DNA of 64,000 nucleotides, from positions 111,454 through 175,453 of the forward strand of contig JANSLP010000037.1 of NCBI GenBank assembly GCA_029298735.1, written 5' to 3'. Below the pieces are notes generated by a model. The model ran no database searches. It had not been told where the DNA came from and saw nothing but the letters and a program-made list of their open reading frames with translations. Of this stretch, positions 22,387 to 32,110 are shown piece by piece; within the stretch, counting starts at the first letter, position 1; every line of letters begins with the position of its first letter. Position numbers and translations under genes: made by a program. The DNA is from Ophiostoma sp. CBS 140.51 (taxonomy: Eukaryota > Ascomycota > Sordariomycetes > Ophiostomatales > Ophiostomataceae).

Positions 22387-23542
22387 GATTCAGGGTCGTC
22401 TGTTCGAGAAGCAGAGGTCATGAGGCGGTTGTCAGTTCGACGGAAATTAAGATGGAAACGGTGGTAGTTTGCCAGAGACGTCACGGTACGGGCTGATCAT
22501 GGAACAGAGGGATGATTTATGTCATTCAGATAACACCAAGACGGTTCTGCCTCGCAAACGCTCACCCTTGCAATCGGGCGCCCTCAGTATGGGCATCTCG
22601 GGTATGAAAGGGTTAACATCAGCCAACCCCAGAATAGTGAGGAATGGTCGAGGGCTGAAATATGACGGTAAATATTTAGCTGAGGCGGCTCATTGTAGCA
22701 GCAGCTTCAGGTCCGTGTTATTGGGGTTGCGCTTGGTCATGCCATCAAGCCACAGGTGTCGGGTTTCTTACTGTGCTCGAACGCGCCTTCATATTACGGA
22801 GATTGCCCCCGCCTTTTAACACTACACGTTGCGCTTGGCTAGGACCGCTGGTCACCTCACCTCCCTGCCAATAGCCTGCCAACAGGCTTAGGCCTCAGTC
22901 AGCCAGTGATTCAATGGCGAATCACTGGGAATGCCAAGGATTAGATATGTCCCAACTTACACCTACATTTCGTTTCGATCTGTTGGTCATGATTTATTCG
23001 CTATTAAATCCATCCCTTACACAACCTACTTCAATTTCGTTACTGCCCATTCTCTTCTTTCAGTGTATTAGGGGAACGGCCTGTCTTTGATCGAGAAGGA
23101 TTAGTGACACAGAACCGAGTACGACGTAACCGTTGGTTCTTCTAGCCTCTCTAGACCCTCTGACGCATCTCGCATAAACCTGGGATCCCTCAAATGGGCG
23201 GCTGGCCAGACCACATCTCATGATTTCTTTTCTCATTCCCTTCCCCCCCGTTCGCCAATCCAATAAGATGGTGCTTGAACTCTTCAGGGAGAGATAGAGA
23301 GGGCATGTGATGGAGGGATAGATATCTAGGTTCCTGCCTCTCAGCTGCCTCAAACTTTTCTTTCTTTTTCTCTGTGATCTTTTTCTTCGTGCTCCAATAC
23401 AATGAGCTAAATGGTAGTTTATATTGTGCTGCCCTTCCCACCACTCGTAGGCACTTTATTCATTTCTACTTTCCTCATTTTACACCGAACACTGGCCTCA
23501 TCCATACCAAGAAAGAAACATCCTAAGAGAAAAGCCACCGCA
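22387..23542. promoter_or_regulatory. Divergent promoter between phospholipase B and opsin-related gene
   Basis: About 1.15 kb with no reading frame I can support on either strand. The last 120 bases before 23543 look like a 5' UTR. Confidence 0.45.
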
Positions 23543-24548
23543 ATGTATATCATCCAGGCCCGCGTGAACGATGCGCTCAACATCAACCCCCCCGCGGGTG
23601 ACCAGCGCCTCACGGTCCATGGCTCTAACTGGCTGTGGGCTGTAACCGCCATATACATTATCTCATTCGTATGTGCCTCTGTCTCTCTCTTGATATGGCG
23701 TGATAATATCATGTACTAACTAAAATCCAATCTATCAGCTCGCCTTCTTCGGCTTCTCCTTTACTGCCCGCGCCGGCGAGCTCGTCTTCCATTACATCTA
23801 CGGCTTTGCCCTATTCGTCGGCTCCATCACCTACTTCGCCATGGCCTCTGACTTAGGCTGGAGCCTCATGGTCATGTCTGACAACCTCGACAACGGCCTG
23901 ACCCGCCAGATCTTCTTTGCCAAGTACATCAACTGGGTCGTCTCCTTCCCAGCCATTATCCTCGCCCTGGGCCTGCTCTCGGGCATTTCCTGGGCTACCA
24001 TTGTCTACCAAGTCTTCCTCTCGTGGTTTTGGATCCTAGCATACATTGCCGGCGCCTACACCCCCACCGACTACAAGTGGGGCTTCTTCGCTTTCGGCAC
24101 CTTCGCCTGGGTCCTCTTAACTCTTAGCCAGTGGATGCTTGGCCGGAAGTCTGCTAAGCGCGTCGGCGTCACCAGTGACTACACGCTGCTGTTGGGCTGG
24201 CTGACTCTTCTGTGGCTGCTGTATCCCGTTGCCTGGGGCCTCAGCGACGGTGGCAACGAGATCGGCGAAACGGCCGGCTTCATCTTCTTCGGTATCCTCG
24301 ACGTGCTTGTACTGCCCATCCTGTCCTTTGTGACAATGGCCATGTCAAGCGACTGGGACTATGGCAAGCTCAACATTGCCTTCACACAGTACGGTCGTGT
24401 CCCGGTGGCTAGCGGCCACTTCCCTGAGAAGGCGGCCACCGCTCCAGGCGCCGCCCCAGCTGCTGCTCCGGCCACTGCTCCGGCTCCGGCTGCCACGACT
24501 CCCGCTAGCGTCCCTGCTATGCAACAGGAAGGTGTCGAGACGTTTTAA
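23543..24548 (+). CDS. Opsin-related seven-helix protein lacking the retinal lysine (HSP30/YRO2-like)
   Basis: Exons 23543-23668 and 23739-24548 with a 70 bp intron (GTATGT donor, ACTAAC branch, CAG acceptor) give 311 residues. Seven hydrophobic helices match the microbial rhodopsin fold, including WLWAVTAIYIISFLAFFGF in helix A and GFIFFGILDVL in helix G. Lining up helix G with bacteriorhodopsin D212...K216 puts Leu234 at the Schiff-base lysine (Asp230-Val-Leu-Val-Leu). In helix C, KYINW (104-108) replaces RYADW, so Asp85 is Asn107, and the Asp96 site is Ala118. It therefore cannot bind retinal covalently or pump protons in the known way. Such proteins (yeast Hsp30, Yro2, Mrh1) are plasma-membrane stress proteins that modulate the proton ATPase. 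The C-terminal tail is Ala/Pro-rich. Confidence 0.9.
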
Positions 24549-25353
24549 ACAGTATGAATGTAAGAACGATAAGTAGTAGCTTGTCATCGATGGGGCACAC
24601 TGAAAACGTGTATCTTACGCCACTTGCCGCGCAACCTTTTCTATCGCGATTTATAACGAAAGTTGATGATTCTCATTAAAAACAGGGGCAACGAGAGAGG
24701 GGGGCTCTCAGACTTTCAGACTTTCAGGCTTTTAGGCTTTGAGGCCTTCCAGTTTTATGGTTTTGTGGTTTTATCTCATTTCTTTTTTTCATTTGATTTT
24801 CATTTGATTCTAAAACTGATACCTTTTAAACAAAATTGTACGGTTCATAGGGATTGGTTCAATAATAAAGAGTTTAAAAATGAACGAGAACGGCGCAAGA
24901 CAGTAAACAAGCAAGAATATGCCTACCGCGATTCGATTCGAACCCGTGGGAGAATCTTTTAGTACACTTTAGCGATACCCCTACAACTAGTCAATAGTAA
25001 CTGTTTTGCAAAGACTTTGCTACATTGCACTGGGCCAAGACACAAATGCAAAGGCATCTGCTGAGCACTCCATATCGAACTGAAGACAGCCATGTACAAG
25101 GTACTAAACGCCTCGTATAACGTTGAAGCTTGAAAATCATCCCATCTCACTTGAAGCGATTGGCAATTCGTTCATTAAATCTATAGATGAACAACGAGAA
25201 CAGGAAATTTGTATAGCATGGTTGATGAATCAGGAGAGCAGGATGTTTCTTGCTCAGCCCGCAGGCACAAGATCACACATATCCGCCAAATTCAACAGCA
25301 CCGAGAGAAATTAAACATGGGATGAATACCAAAATAAATTCTTCATGCAAGAC
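24549..25353. other. Intergenic, convergent 3' flanks
   Basis: About 800 bases, AT-rich. Near 24706-24750 there are short CTTTCAG/GGCTTT repeats. A TTCGAACCC word at about 24936 resembles a tRNA T-arm but has no tRNA around it. No gene seen. Confidence 0.5.
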
Positions 25354-26682
25354 TCAGTTAGTGTTACAGTCACCCCCAGGTGTCCGTTTCTTCACAGAGT
25401 TTGACACTGGTTTTCCAGTCCCTCGCAGGCCCTCCACATTCTTTGTCGTCTGGCTCGGAGGAGACGTGCTGTGAGAACGGACAGAAGGCGCATATGGAGA
25501 GGTTGTAACATTCACTTCCGGAGCACCGGGGCGGCTCGCGTTATGAAAATGTGCAGAGACTTTCACAAGCGCTTCATCAGTCATGGAGCCGACGAACTGT
25601 ATAGATGATTGGCCGGCCAACACCCTTTTGACATCAAAGACATCCGCAAGTGTTGTTACCACGACCTGGCCACTGTCCCTTTCGGAAACGATCTCCCCAA
25701 AGGTATGCACTTTTCGATAGGTGACTTGTTCTGAAGCTCGTTTGCACAGCTCGAGAGACTTTTTCTGTGCGTCAATGTCTTCTTGCAAGCGCACCCTCTC
25801 CAAGGCCTCATCAGGCCGTTCCTGGTTTAGTGTGTTGAGGCGTTCTTGAAGGCGGCCAATAGTTTCCACGATCTTGTCTCGGCTTTCACTCAGTACTCGA
25901 AATGTCATCTGCCGTGCCTCGACGTCTCGTTCCGCAATGTCGTCGACCTTGTAAGGCATGCCTTGCATTGGACGTTGTTGATTTTGCAAGGATTCAAGAT
26001 GTGCGTTGGCATCTTCGCAAATGCGAAGACACTGTTTGATCACATCTTTTTCGTCCTTGAGGTTTATCTCTGTGGTATCCGAACGGTTCGTACGTCTTGG
26101 CGGATTGTGCGTAATCTCGTCTTCGATACGCTGAAGGTGGACCTCAAGATCGTAAACGGTATTCTTGATCATCTCGTGATAGTCATCAAGAACTTGACGC
26201 GTGATTTGAGTGGTGTTCCTAGACAATGTTTAGCACTCTTTCGTCTAGCTCCGAATAAATAAAAAACGACTGACTGACAGAGTAATGATTCCAAGAGCAA
26301 CATTTATTGTCGCTTTGTAGCTTGCCAAGTTGTCGATGAATGCACTGATATTGCCTCTCATAAACTCCATTTTCGTCCAGTCTCGAAGACCCGTCTTTGG
26401 CTTCGCGATGAATTTTTGCATCGCTGCTTCGAAATCGCTGCACATGTTGCCGCATCGCGTGACTGGACCTTCGAGGAGCATCCACATAGAAGCGTCCAAA
26501 ACATTGACAGCGGCTTCGAGATTCCTCAAAATTTTATTGAGGTCCTCTAGCTCGCCTTGAAGCCGGCCCAACGTCTTGTCACGTTCTTTGTATCGGCTCA
26601 CAGTGTCAGAAAGAACGATTGTCGTTTGGGCGGCGGCCGTAATTATTGCCAACGCCGAGGCGGCGATGCTCAATGGATCCAT
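25354..26682 (-). CDS. Fungal STAND-type N-terminal domain protein (no NTPase domain)
   Basis: Exons 26279-26682 and 25354-26218 with a 60 bp intron (GTCAGT donor, GCTAAA branch, CTAG acceptor) give 422 residues. The start MDPLSIAASALAIITAAAQT is the hallmark of a helical domain found at the N terminus of fungal NACHT/STAND and ankyrin proteins. A second long region (about 135-330) is predicted coiled-coil or helical, with heptad-like Leu/Glu/Arg patterns (HLQRIEDEI, LNQERPDEALERVRLQEDID). The tail contains a Ser/Pro-rich stretch. No P-loop, ankyrin or WD repeat follows, so the protein stands alone like many small HeLo-like proteins. Its role is not known; related domains take part in fungal non-self recognition. 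A decayed NB-ARC/TPR gene lies 22 kb away. Confidence 0.75.
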
Positions 26683-27278
26683 ATTCGAATGCAAAAAGGA
26701 AAAGGTTCAGCGGAAATGAGATGTGAAAATAAAAAAACAAAGCTTGCCTAGAACGCGTATTCAACTTCATGGGCTCCGGGGACTCTTCAGGCGCTGTGTT
26801 TACTTGTGGAATGAAGGGTCCAACGATGTGCGGGGTCAATGTTGCCTAAGCCTTACCGGGACGGAGGAACAATAATGCGACCGATGCCTGTCGGGCGGTG
26901 TAGGTGTGGCAGAAAGCAGCCGCTTTCAGAACACAGCTTCGGGTGATGGGCACTCATTGGTAGTGCTGCGCTACAGTGCTCAACAGTGGCTCTCAAGCGG
27001 CACTCTGGCGACCTCTTGTCTGCCGCCTTCCCCCGTTCCATTCCACCTGTCATATAATACGGGCGCATGTCGCCTGGCGCCTCTCCCCGAAGCAGCCCTG
27101 CACTCCTTCCACTTTCAACAACAACAAACGACGACCACCAACGACGGCGGCAAACGGCCATTAACGACACGCCTCCATGCACGCGCCAGACATGATCGGC
27201 CTGGACGGATCTGTGTGAGAGTCCACTGACAGACCGTTAACTTCGTTTCTCCCCTTCTCCCCTCCTTTCTCCGACAGC
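26683..27278. promoter_or_regulatory. Divergent promoter between STAND-type gene and Zn2Cys6 regulator
   Basis: About 600 bases; no gene seen. Near 27110-27155 ACAACAACAAACGACGACC-type repeats occur in the presumed 5' UTR of the regulator. Confidence 0.4.
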
Positions 27279-29256
27279 ATGAGCTTCAACCGTAAGAGGG
27301 TTGCCTTGGCGTGCACCTATTGTCGGCATAGGTGAGTTTGCGTGCGGTCGTTCCTTCCGTCGATTGTGAAAAGACCTTTCTGCCACCTTCCCACCTTTCT
27401 TTTTGTTTCCTGTTCGCACGTACTCACTGCTCACCGCCCTCGACTGACCTCGTCCCCTCAGAAAACGCCGCTGCAATGCTGGCAAACCATCGTGTCAAAA
27501 TTGCATCGAAGCCCAGGTCGACTGCGAGTACGACGACGCCCCCTCGCAGCGCATCGACACGTCGGGCGGCAGTCGCGAGATTCTGAGCCGGCTGCGCGAC
27601 ATTGAGGCCATACTCGAAAGTCAATCTGACAGTCTGTTGGCGTTGGCCGGCCATGGTAACAACAATGCCGGGCCCGCCGTGCCGTCTGTCCCTTCAGTGG
27701 GCGCCGCCGGCGACGACCACTCGATGGCGTCCCTCTCGATATCCCACATGGGCGTCCCCTTGACGCCTTTGCCACTCACCAACATTGACATCACCGAAGA
27801 CATGGCCGGCGTACCCCCGCTGACCATCCCCGTCAAGCACAAGACGTCGTCGAGCTACCTGTTAAGTCTACCAGCAATGAAGGCGTTGATCGGGGAGTAC
27901 CCTCCCGACCTTTTCTTCTTACTAGAGTCAAGAGATCCTCTACCACAGTCATTGTCGTTTGATGCATGGCCGTCACAGGCAGCACGACCGCTGCCATCAC
28001 TGGGCCGCGACGTCACGGACTACTTGGTGTCGGCCTTTTTCTCCATGGCTCACGAAAGCCACCCTGTCCTCGATGAAGCCGAGTTCCGTGCACTCTATGC
28101 CGGCTTCGGTGCCGACTCGAGCTTGAGCAACATTGAGTCCGCCCTCTGTATGGTCGTCTTGGCCATTGGCGCCGTCGCCATGTCATCGCCCGACGCGGTT
28201 GATTTCCGGACCAACCCACCCGGCATGGAGTACATGCAACACGCCCTGCCCACACTGATTTCCTTGTCGGCCTGGTCCTTCTCGTACTCGACCATCTTGG
28301 CCCAGGCTCTGGTTCTGGCCAGCAACTACTTTGCGTTCATTGTCCGTCCACTCCACAGCTGGCGGCTCATCTTTTCGGCCTCGACCATCCTGCAGTTCAA
28401 GTTGTCCGGGCTGGAAGCACAGCAGATTCAACAGACGCCGGCCACCTATGAGAGTTTGCTCAGATTGTTTTGGTCCTGTTTTCTCCTTGAGTGTGACCGG
28501 CTGGCCGAGTTGGAACTGCCCCGCAGCAGTCTCCAACAGTTGACCGACGAGACCAGCCTGCCCAGCTGTGACAATCTAGAGCCGCTGCAGTCAACGTGCT
28601 ATCTTGCCGAGATTTCCATTCGACGCCTCCTTAATCGCATCCACAACTGCCTGTATCCCATCAAGCAGCACCTTTTTCGACTGTCGTCGGCCGCCCTGAT
28701 GACCACCGACAATTTCACGACGGAAGAGATTGTGGCGATGCAGACCGTGTGTGACGAGCTGCGACGGCAGCTGGACTTGTGGCATGCATCAATACCTGAA
28801 CTGTACCGACCACAACTGGGGACAGCGCCAGCAGGACATACAGACCGTCAACTGGTACTGCGGATCCGCTACTTTGCAGCAAGGCACATCATCTACCGTC
28901 CCTTCGTCTTGTATATTGTCAGTCTGCCGCCAACGACCACGTCTCTCCCAGAGTCCATACTTGAAAAGGCTGCCTTGTGTATCGACTCCTGCCGGTCTTA
29001 CATTTTGAACGTGACGCACATTATCCAGCGGCCATCACAGTATACATGGACGTTCTCGCTGAGTTCGCTGGCTGCAGTGGTTGTGGTTACTTTGTCGTCC
29101 ATCTGCCCACAACTGAAGCATCTCGTGCCCGATATTGATGACTTGCAGACGGTGGCCATTCGTAACATTCGAAAGTGGCAGATGGCCAGTCTGGAGGCCG
29201 TCGTGTCGATTCTAGAAGATATGCAGAGGAAGCAGCGCATTCTGTCAAAGGTCTAA
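27279..29256 (+). CDS. Zn2Cys6 transcription factor next to the sugar-acid genes
   Basis: Exon 1 (27279-27331) and exon 2 (27462-29256), with a 130 bp intron (GTGAGT donor, CAG acceptor) cutting the zinc cluster, give 615 residues. The joined cluster reads CTYCRHRKRRC then CQNC and a last Cys after IEAQVD, a textbook C6 finger at residues about 12-38. A short coiled segment (ILSRLRDIEAILESQ) follows as dimer element. The middle homology region spans about 190-450 with the pattern FLLECDRLAELELPRSSL. It shares several blocks with the regulator at 57523 (for example IGEYPPDLFF versus IGEYPEDYFF, and RHIIYRPF versus KHIICRPC), so the two are paralogues. It is convergent with the dehydratase at 29471, 214 bases away, and is the best local candidate regulator of that gene and the aldolase. 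Confidence 0.92.
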
Positions 29257-29470
29257 TTGAGAAGACGAAAACGACTGACGAGTAATGATAGCGAGTAATT
29301 TGACTGAAAATCCAATCAAACAAAAATCAAACGAACTCAAAGAATTCAAAAGAAATGACATGATTTAGAATTTGAAAGGGTGTAAACAAAAGCAAACTTA
29401 ATTTAACATAACATAACTTGAAAAATAACTAATGTAATCTATGTCTATTCTATCTTTCCGTCAACCGTCC

Positions 29471-30859
29471 TCACAGCTCACCACCCGTTGGCTGGGCACT
29501 GATTTGCAGACCAATGTCGCTCTTCCAGAACGAGCCCGTCGGGTAGGTGTACTTTTCCAGTGCCTCGTCTGTGTAGCCCGTCGAGTAGCCAGGTGCCAGC
29601 GGGGTGACGTAGTGTGCATTGACAATCTGCGAGGGGTGGCGCAGGTTCTCGCGGTGGCTGTCGGCATTCTCGAGCATCGACTTGTTGCCGCTGACGGCGA
29701 CGTAGTCGATAGTACTCAAATGCGAGGTCAACTCGGTCAGGCCCATGGCACCATTGTGCGGGATGCAGGGGACGCCAAACTTGTAGGCCATCAGCATGAC
29801 GGCCAAGCACTCATTGACACTGCCCAGACGTACGGCGTCAATCTGGCAGACATCCGTGGCCTCGGCCTGCAGCAGCTGCTTGAATGTGATGCGGTTCTGG
29901 GCAGCCTCACCCGTAGCCACACCAACACCGTACGGCTTCAGTGCCTTGCGGATGGCGGCATGGCCCAGCACGTCGTCCGGGTTGGTGGGCTCCTCGATAA
30001 ACACGGGTTTAAACTCCACCAGCTGTTTCATGTAGTCAATCGCCTCGGGCACACTCCAGACCTGGTTGGCATCAATCATAATTTGGTAGCCCTTGTCGTA
30101 GCCCAGCACGTCGCGCACGGCCTTGAGCTTGGTGCGGTCGGCCTCGACCGACGTGCCGACCTTGAACTTGAAGACTGTGTAGCCCTGGTCGATCGTCTCC
30201 TGCAACACCTCCTTCATGCGGTCGCCCGTAAAGGCCATCCAGCCAGGTGAGGTCGTGTACGCAGGAACGGCCGTGTTGGCCAAAGCCTCGGCAATTCTCT
30301 CCGCCTTGCCGACCTGAGTCTTCTTGAGGATTTGGATCGACTCATCCGGCGTGATGACATCCGTAATGTACCGGAAATCAATGCACTGCACCAGCTCCTC
30401 GGGCGTCATGTCGCACACAATTTGCCACACTGGTTTTTGGAGGATTTTGCCCCAGAGGTCCCACACCGCGTTCAAAACGCCAGCCACCGCCAGATGGGTC
30501 ACACTCTTCTCGGGGCCGATCCACCGGTACTGGCTGTCCGCCACCATGTACCGCCACGTCTTGCCCATGTTGCGCGTCAGCTCGTGCATCGTCTTGCCCA
30601 CCACGCGCTTGGCAAAGATATTCAAAGCCATGCAGATGAGCTCACTACCGCGGCCATTCGAGAAAGCAATGCCTTCGCCGACGAGCAAACCACCAACATT
30701 GGTCTCCAGACGCACGTAAGGATGAGAGCCGTTGGTGCCGACGTGCATGGCATCGGATCCGACACCGTCGAGCGACGTCGGGAAGCGAATGTCCGTCACC
30801 GTGAAGCCAGTGATGGTGACGTCGTTGACCGACAGGCTGGGGTTAGCGACAGAGCCCAT
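29471..30859 (-). CDS. Sugar-acid dehydratase, enolase superfamily (L-galactonate / L-fuconate dehydratase family)
   Basis: One exon, 462 residues. It belongs to the mandelate-racemase group and closely resembles fungal L-galactonate dehydratases (LGD1/GaaB) and L-fuconate dehydratases: PTSLDGVGSDAMH, RWIGPEKSVTHLA, CIDFRYITDVITPDES, ANQVWSVPEAIDYMKQL. Catalytic features are the KxK pair Lys231/Lys233, magnesium ligands Asp263, Glu289 and Glu318, and the Asp341/His368 dyad. It removes water from an aldonate to give the 2-keto-3-deoxy acid. Against the fungal galactonate enzymes as I remember them, the segment after the catalytic His (HNGAMGL) and the stretch at 391-406 (KSMLENADSHRENLRH) are changed, so specificity may differ. 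It shares a promoter with the aldolase at 32111. The start ATG at 30859 gives the usual family N terminus. Confidence 0.9.
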   Translation of the reverse strand: MGSVANPSLSVNDVTITGFTVTDIRFPTSLDGVGSDAMHVGTNGSHPYVRLETNVGGLLVGEGIAFSNGRGSELICMALNIFAKRVVGKTMHELTRNMGKTWRYMVADSQYRWIGPEKSVTHLAVAGVLNAVWDLWGKILQKPVWQIVCDMTPEELVQCIDFRYITDVITPDESIQILKKTQVGKAERIAEALANTAVPAYTTSPGWMAFTGDRMKEVLQETIDQGYTVFKFKVGTSVEADRTKLKAVRDVLGYDKGYQIMIDANQVWSVPEAIDYMKQLVEFKPVFIEEPTNPDDVLGHAAIRKALKPYGVGVATGEAAQNRITFKQLLQAEATDVCQIDAVRLGSVNECLAVMLMAYKFGVPCIPHNGAMGLTELTSHLSTIDYVAVSGNKSMLENADSHRENLRHPSQIVNAHYVTPLAPGYSTGYTDEALEKYTYPTGSFWKSDIGLQISAQPTGGEL

Positions 30860-32110
30860 TGTGTGTTGTTTGAGGAGGTGGTGTAGAGGGAGGTGAGGAG
30901 GTTGGTGATGCTGTTGCTGTTTAAGAGAGGGGCAAGATAACTCTTTGTTGAAGAAAACAAATAATGTAAAAAGAAAAATAGAACACAGACTGAGGTGGAA
31001 CGACAGAAGAGCAAATGATAAAAGGTCATAAAAAGAAAAACAGCCCTGATAAAAGAGCCCTGATAAAAGAGCCCTGATAAAAGAGCTCTGATAAAAGAGC
31101 CCTGATAAAAGGCCATACATGAACCAAAAAGCTACCGCTAGCCTACAAGACCCTCCACACGTCAACGGACAACCCCCGTCTCGGCGCATCTGGATCTTTG
31201 TCCCTCCTTCGACCTGCGACTCCGCCCTGCGACCGCGGAGACAGCGGAGTAGAATGGGCCGACCTCACAAGGTGCAAGAATACAATGAAGAACGGCTCGT
31301 CGAGCGAGTCGTCGTGTTGTGCGGAGAATTCCACGAGTACCACAAGAAACAGCTTGGGGTTCGACGTCGTTCATCTCCACCCACGCGCTGCTAACCGTAT
31401 GCCGTCAAGCCGCCAACAAGCGTCGACAAGCCGGGGTATTTCCAACTTTGTTTTTATTTTCTTCTGTCTCCACCCACTCTTGAGCGCGCCGCCTACCCCC
31501 GTGCCGCCTACACGCGACGGCTACGCTGTACTGCACATGCAGGAAATCTGCACAAATGTACGACAATGCACTCCAAAAGAAGACTAGCAGGGATGCGGCA
31601 GCACCATGGCGCTGTCCCCCAGACGCGCAATGACAAGAAGGAAAGCAGTCTGTTGACCTCGGGACACAATGACAGCATGAATTCCCTGACATGGAAGGAA
31701 TTGAACGCAGAACAAGCGTGACAAGCGTGTTCTTGGGGTCGCGCGTCAATGTGGGGAGATGACCACAGAGAAGGAAAAAAAATATACATCAAAGATCGGT
31801 TGAAACAACTCCGACTGCGGCGTGGCGCGATGCGGAGACGGCGAGAGACAGAGGACGAAAATTGAAAGAAGTAGATGACCGAAGAGAGAATGACGAGCTG
31901 GGAGGAGCTCCGCAGAGTTGACTAGGCCTACGATCGGTCGTCGATAGCTAAACAGAGACGAAACCACTTTAACAAAAGGCTTTACTTAGACCAATAAACA
32001 TTGTGGTCGAGGTCGTAAGAAAATATCGTGCTCGACATCATCAACACTTTTACTTGACGACTTTGACAATACCACCTCAAACCTTCACCAGATACACACG
32101 CACCGACACA
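30860..32110. promoter_or_regulatory. Shared divergent promoter of dehydratase and aldolase
   Basis: 1.25 kb without genes, containing the five-unit GATA repeat at 31042-31111. Open frames at 31119-31590 are short and not protein-like. It should carry control sites for both sugar-acid genes. Confidence 0.65.
31042..31111 (+). repeat. Five tandem 14-bp units, each with a TGATAA GATA-factor site
   Basis: The unit AGCCCTGATAAAAG is repeated five times without spacers; the fourth copy has CTC for CCC. Each copy contains CTGATAAAAG, which includes TGATAA, the canonical core for fungal GATA factors (AreA/NIT2, and SreA-like with an extended site). The array begins 183 bases before the dehydratase ATG and ends 999 bases before the aldolase ATG. 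The helical spacing (14 bp) puts the sites on rotating faces. Binding is inferred from the motif only. Confidence 0.85.

Noticed and set aside
24925..24960. A tRNA-like T-arm (TTCGAACCC)
   Set aside because: No pairing stem on either side, and no D-arm, anticodon arm or acceptor stem could be folded around it.
29441..30250. A 269-codon plus-strand frame opposite the dehydratase
   Set aside because: Antisense shadow of a highly conserved enzyme gene; no motif.
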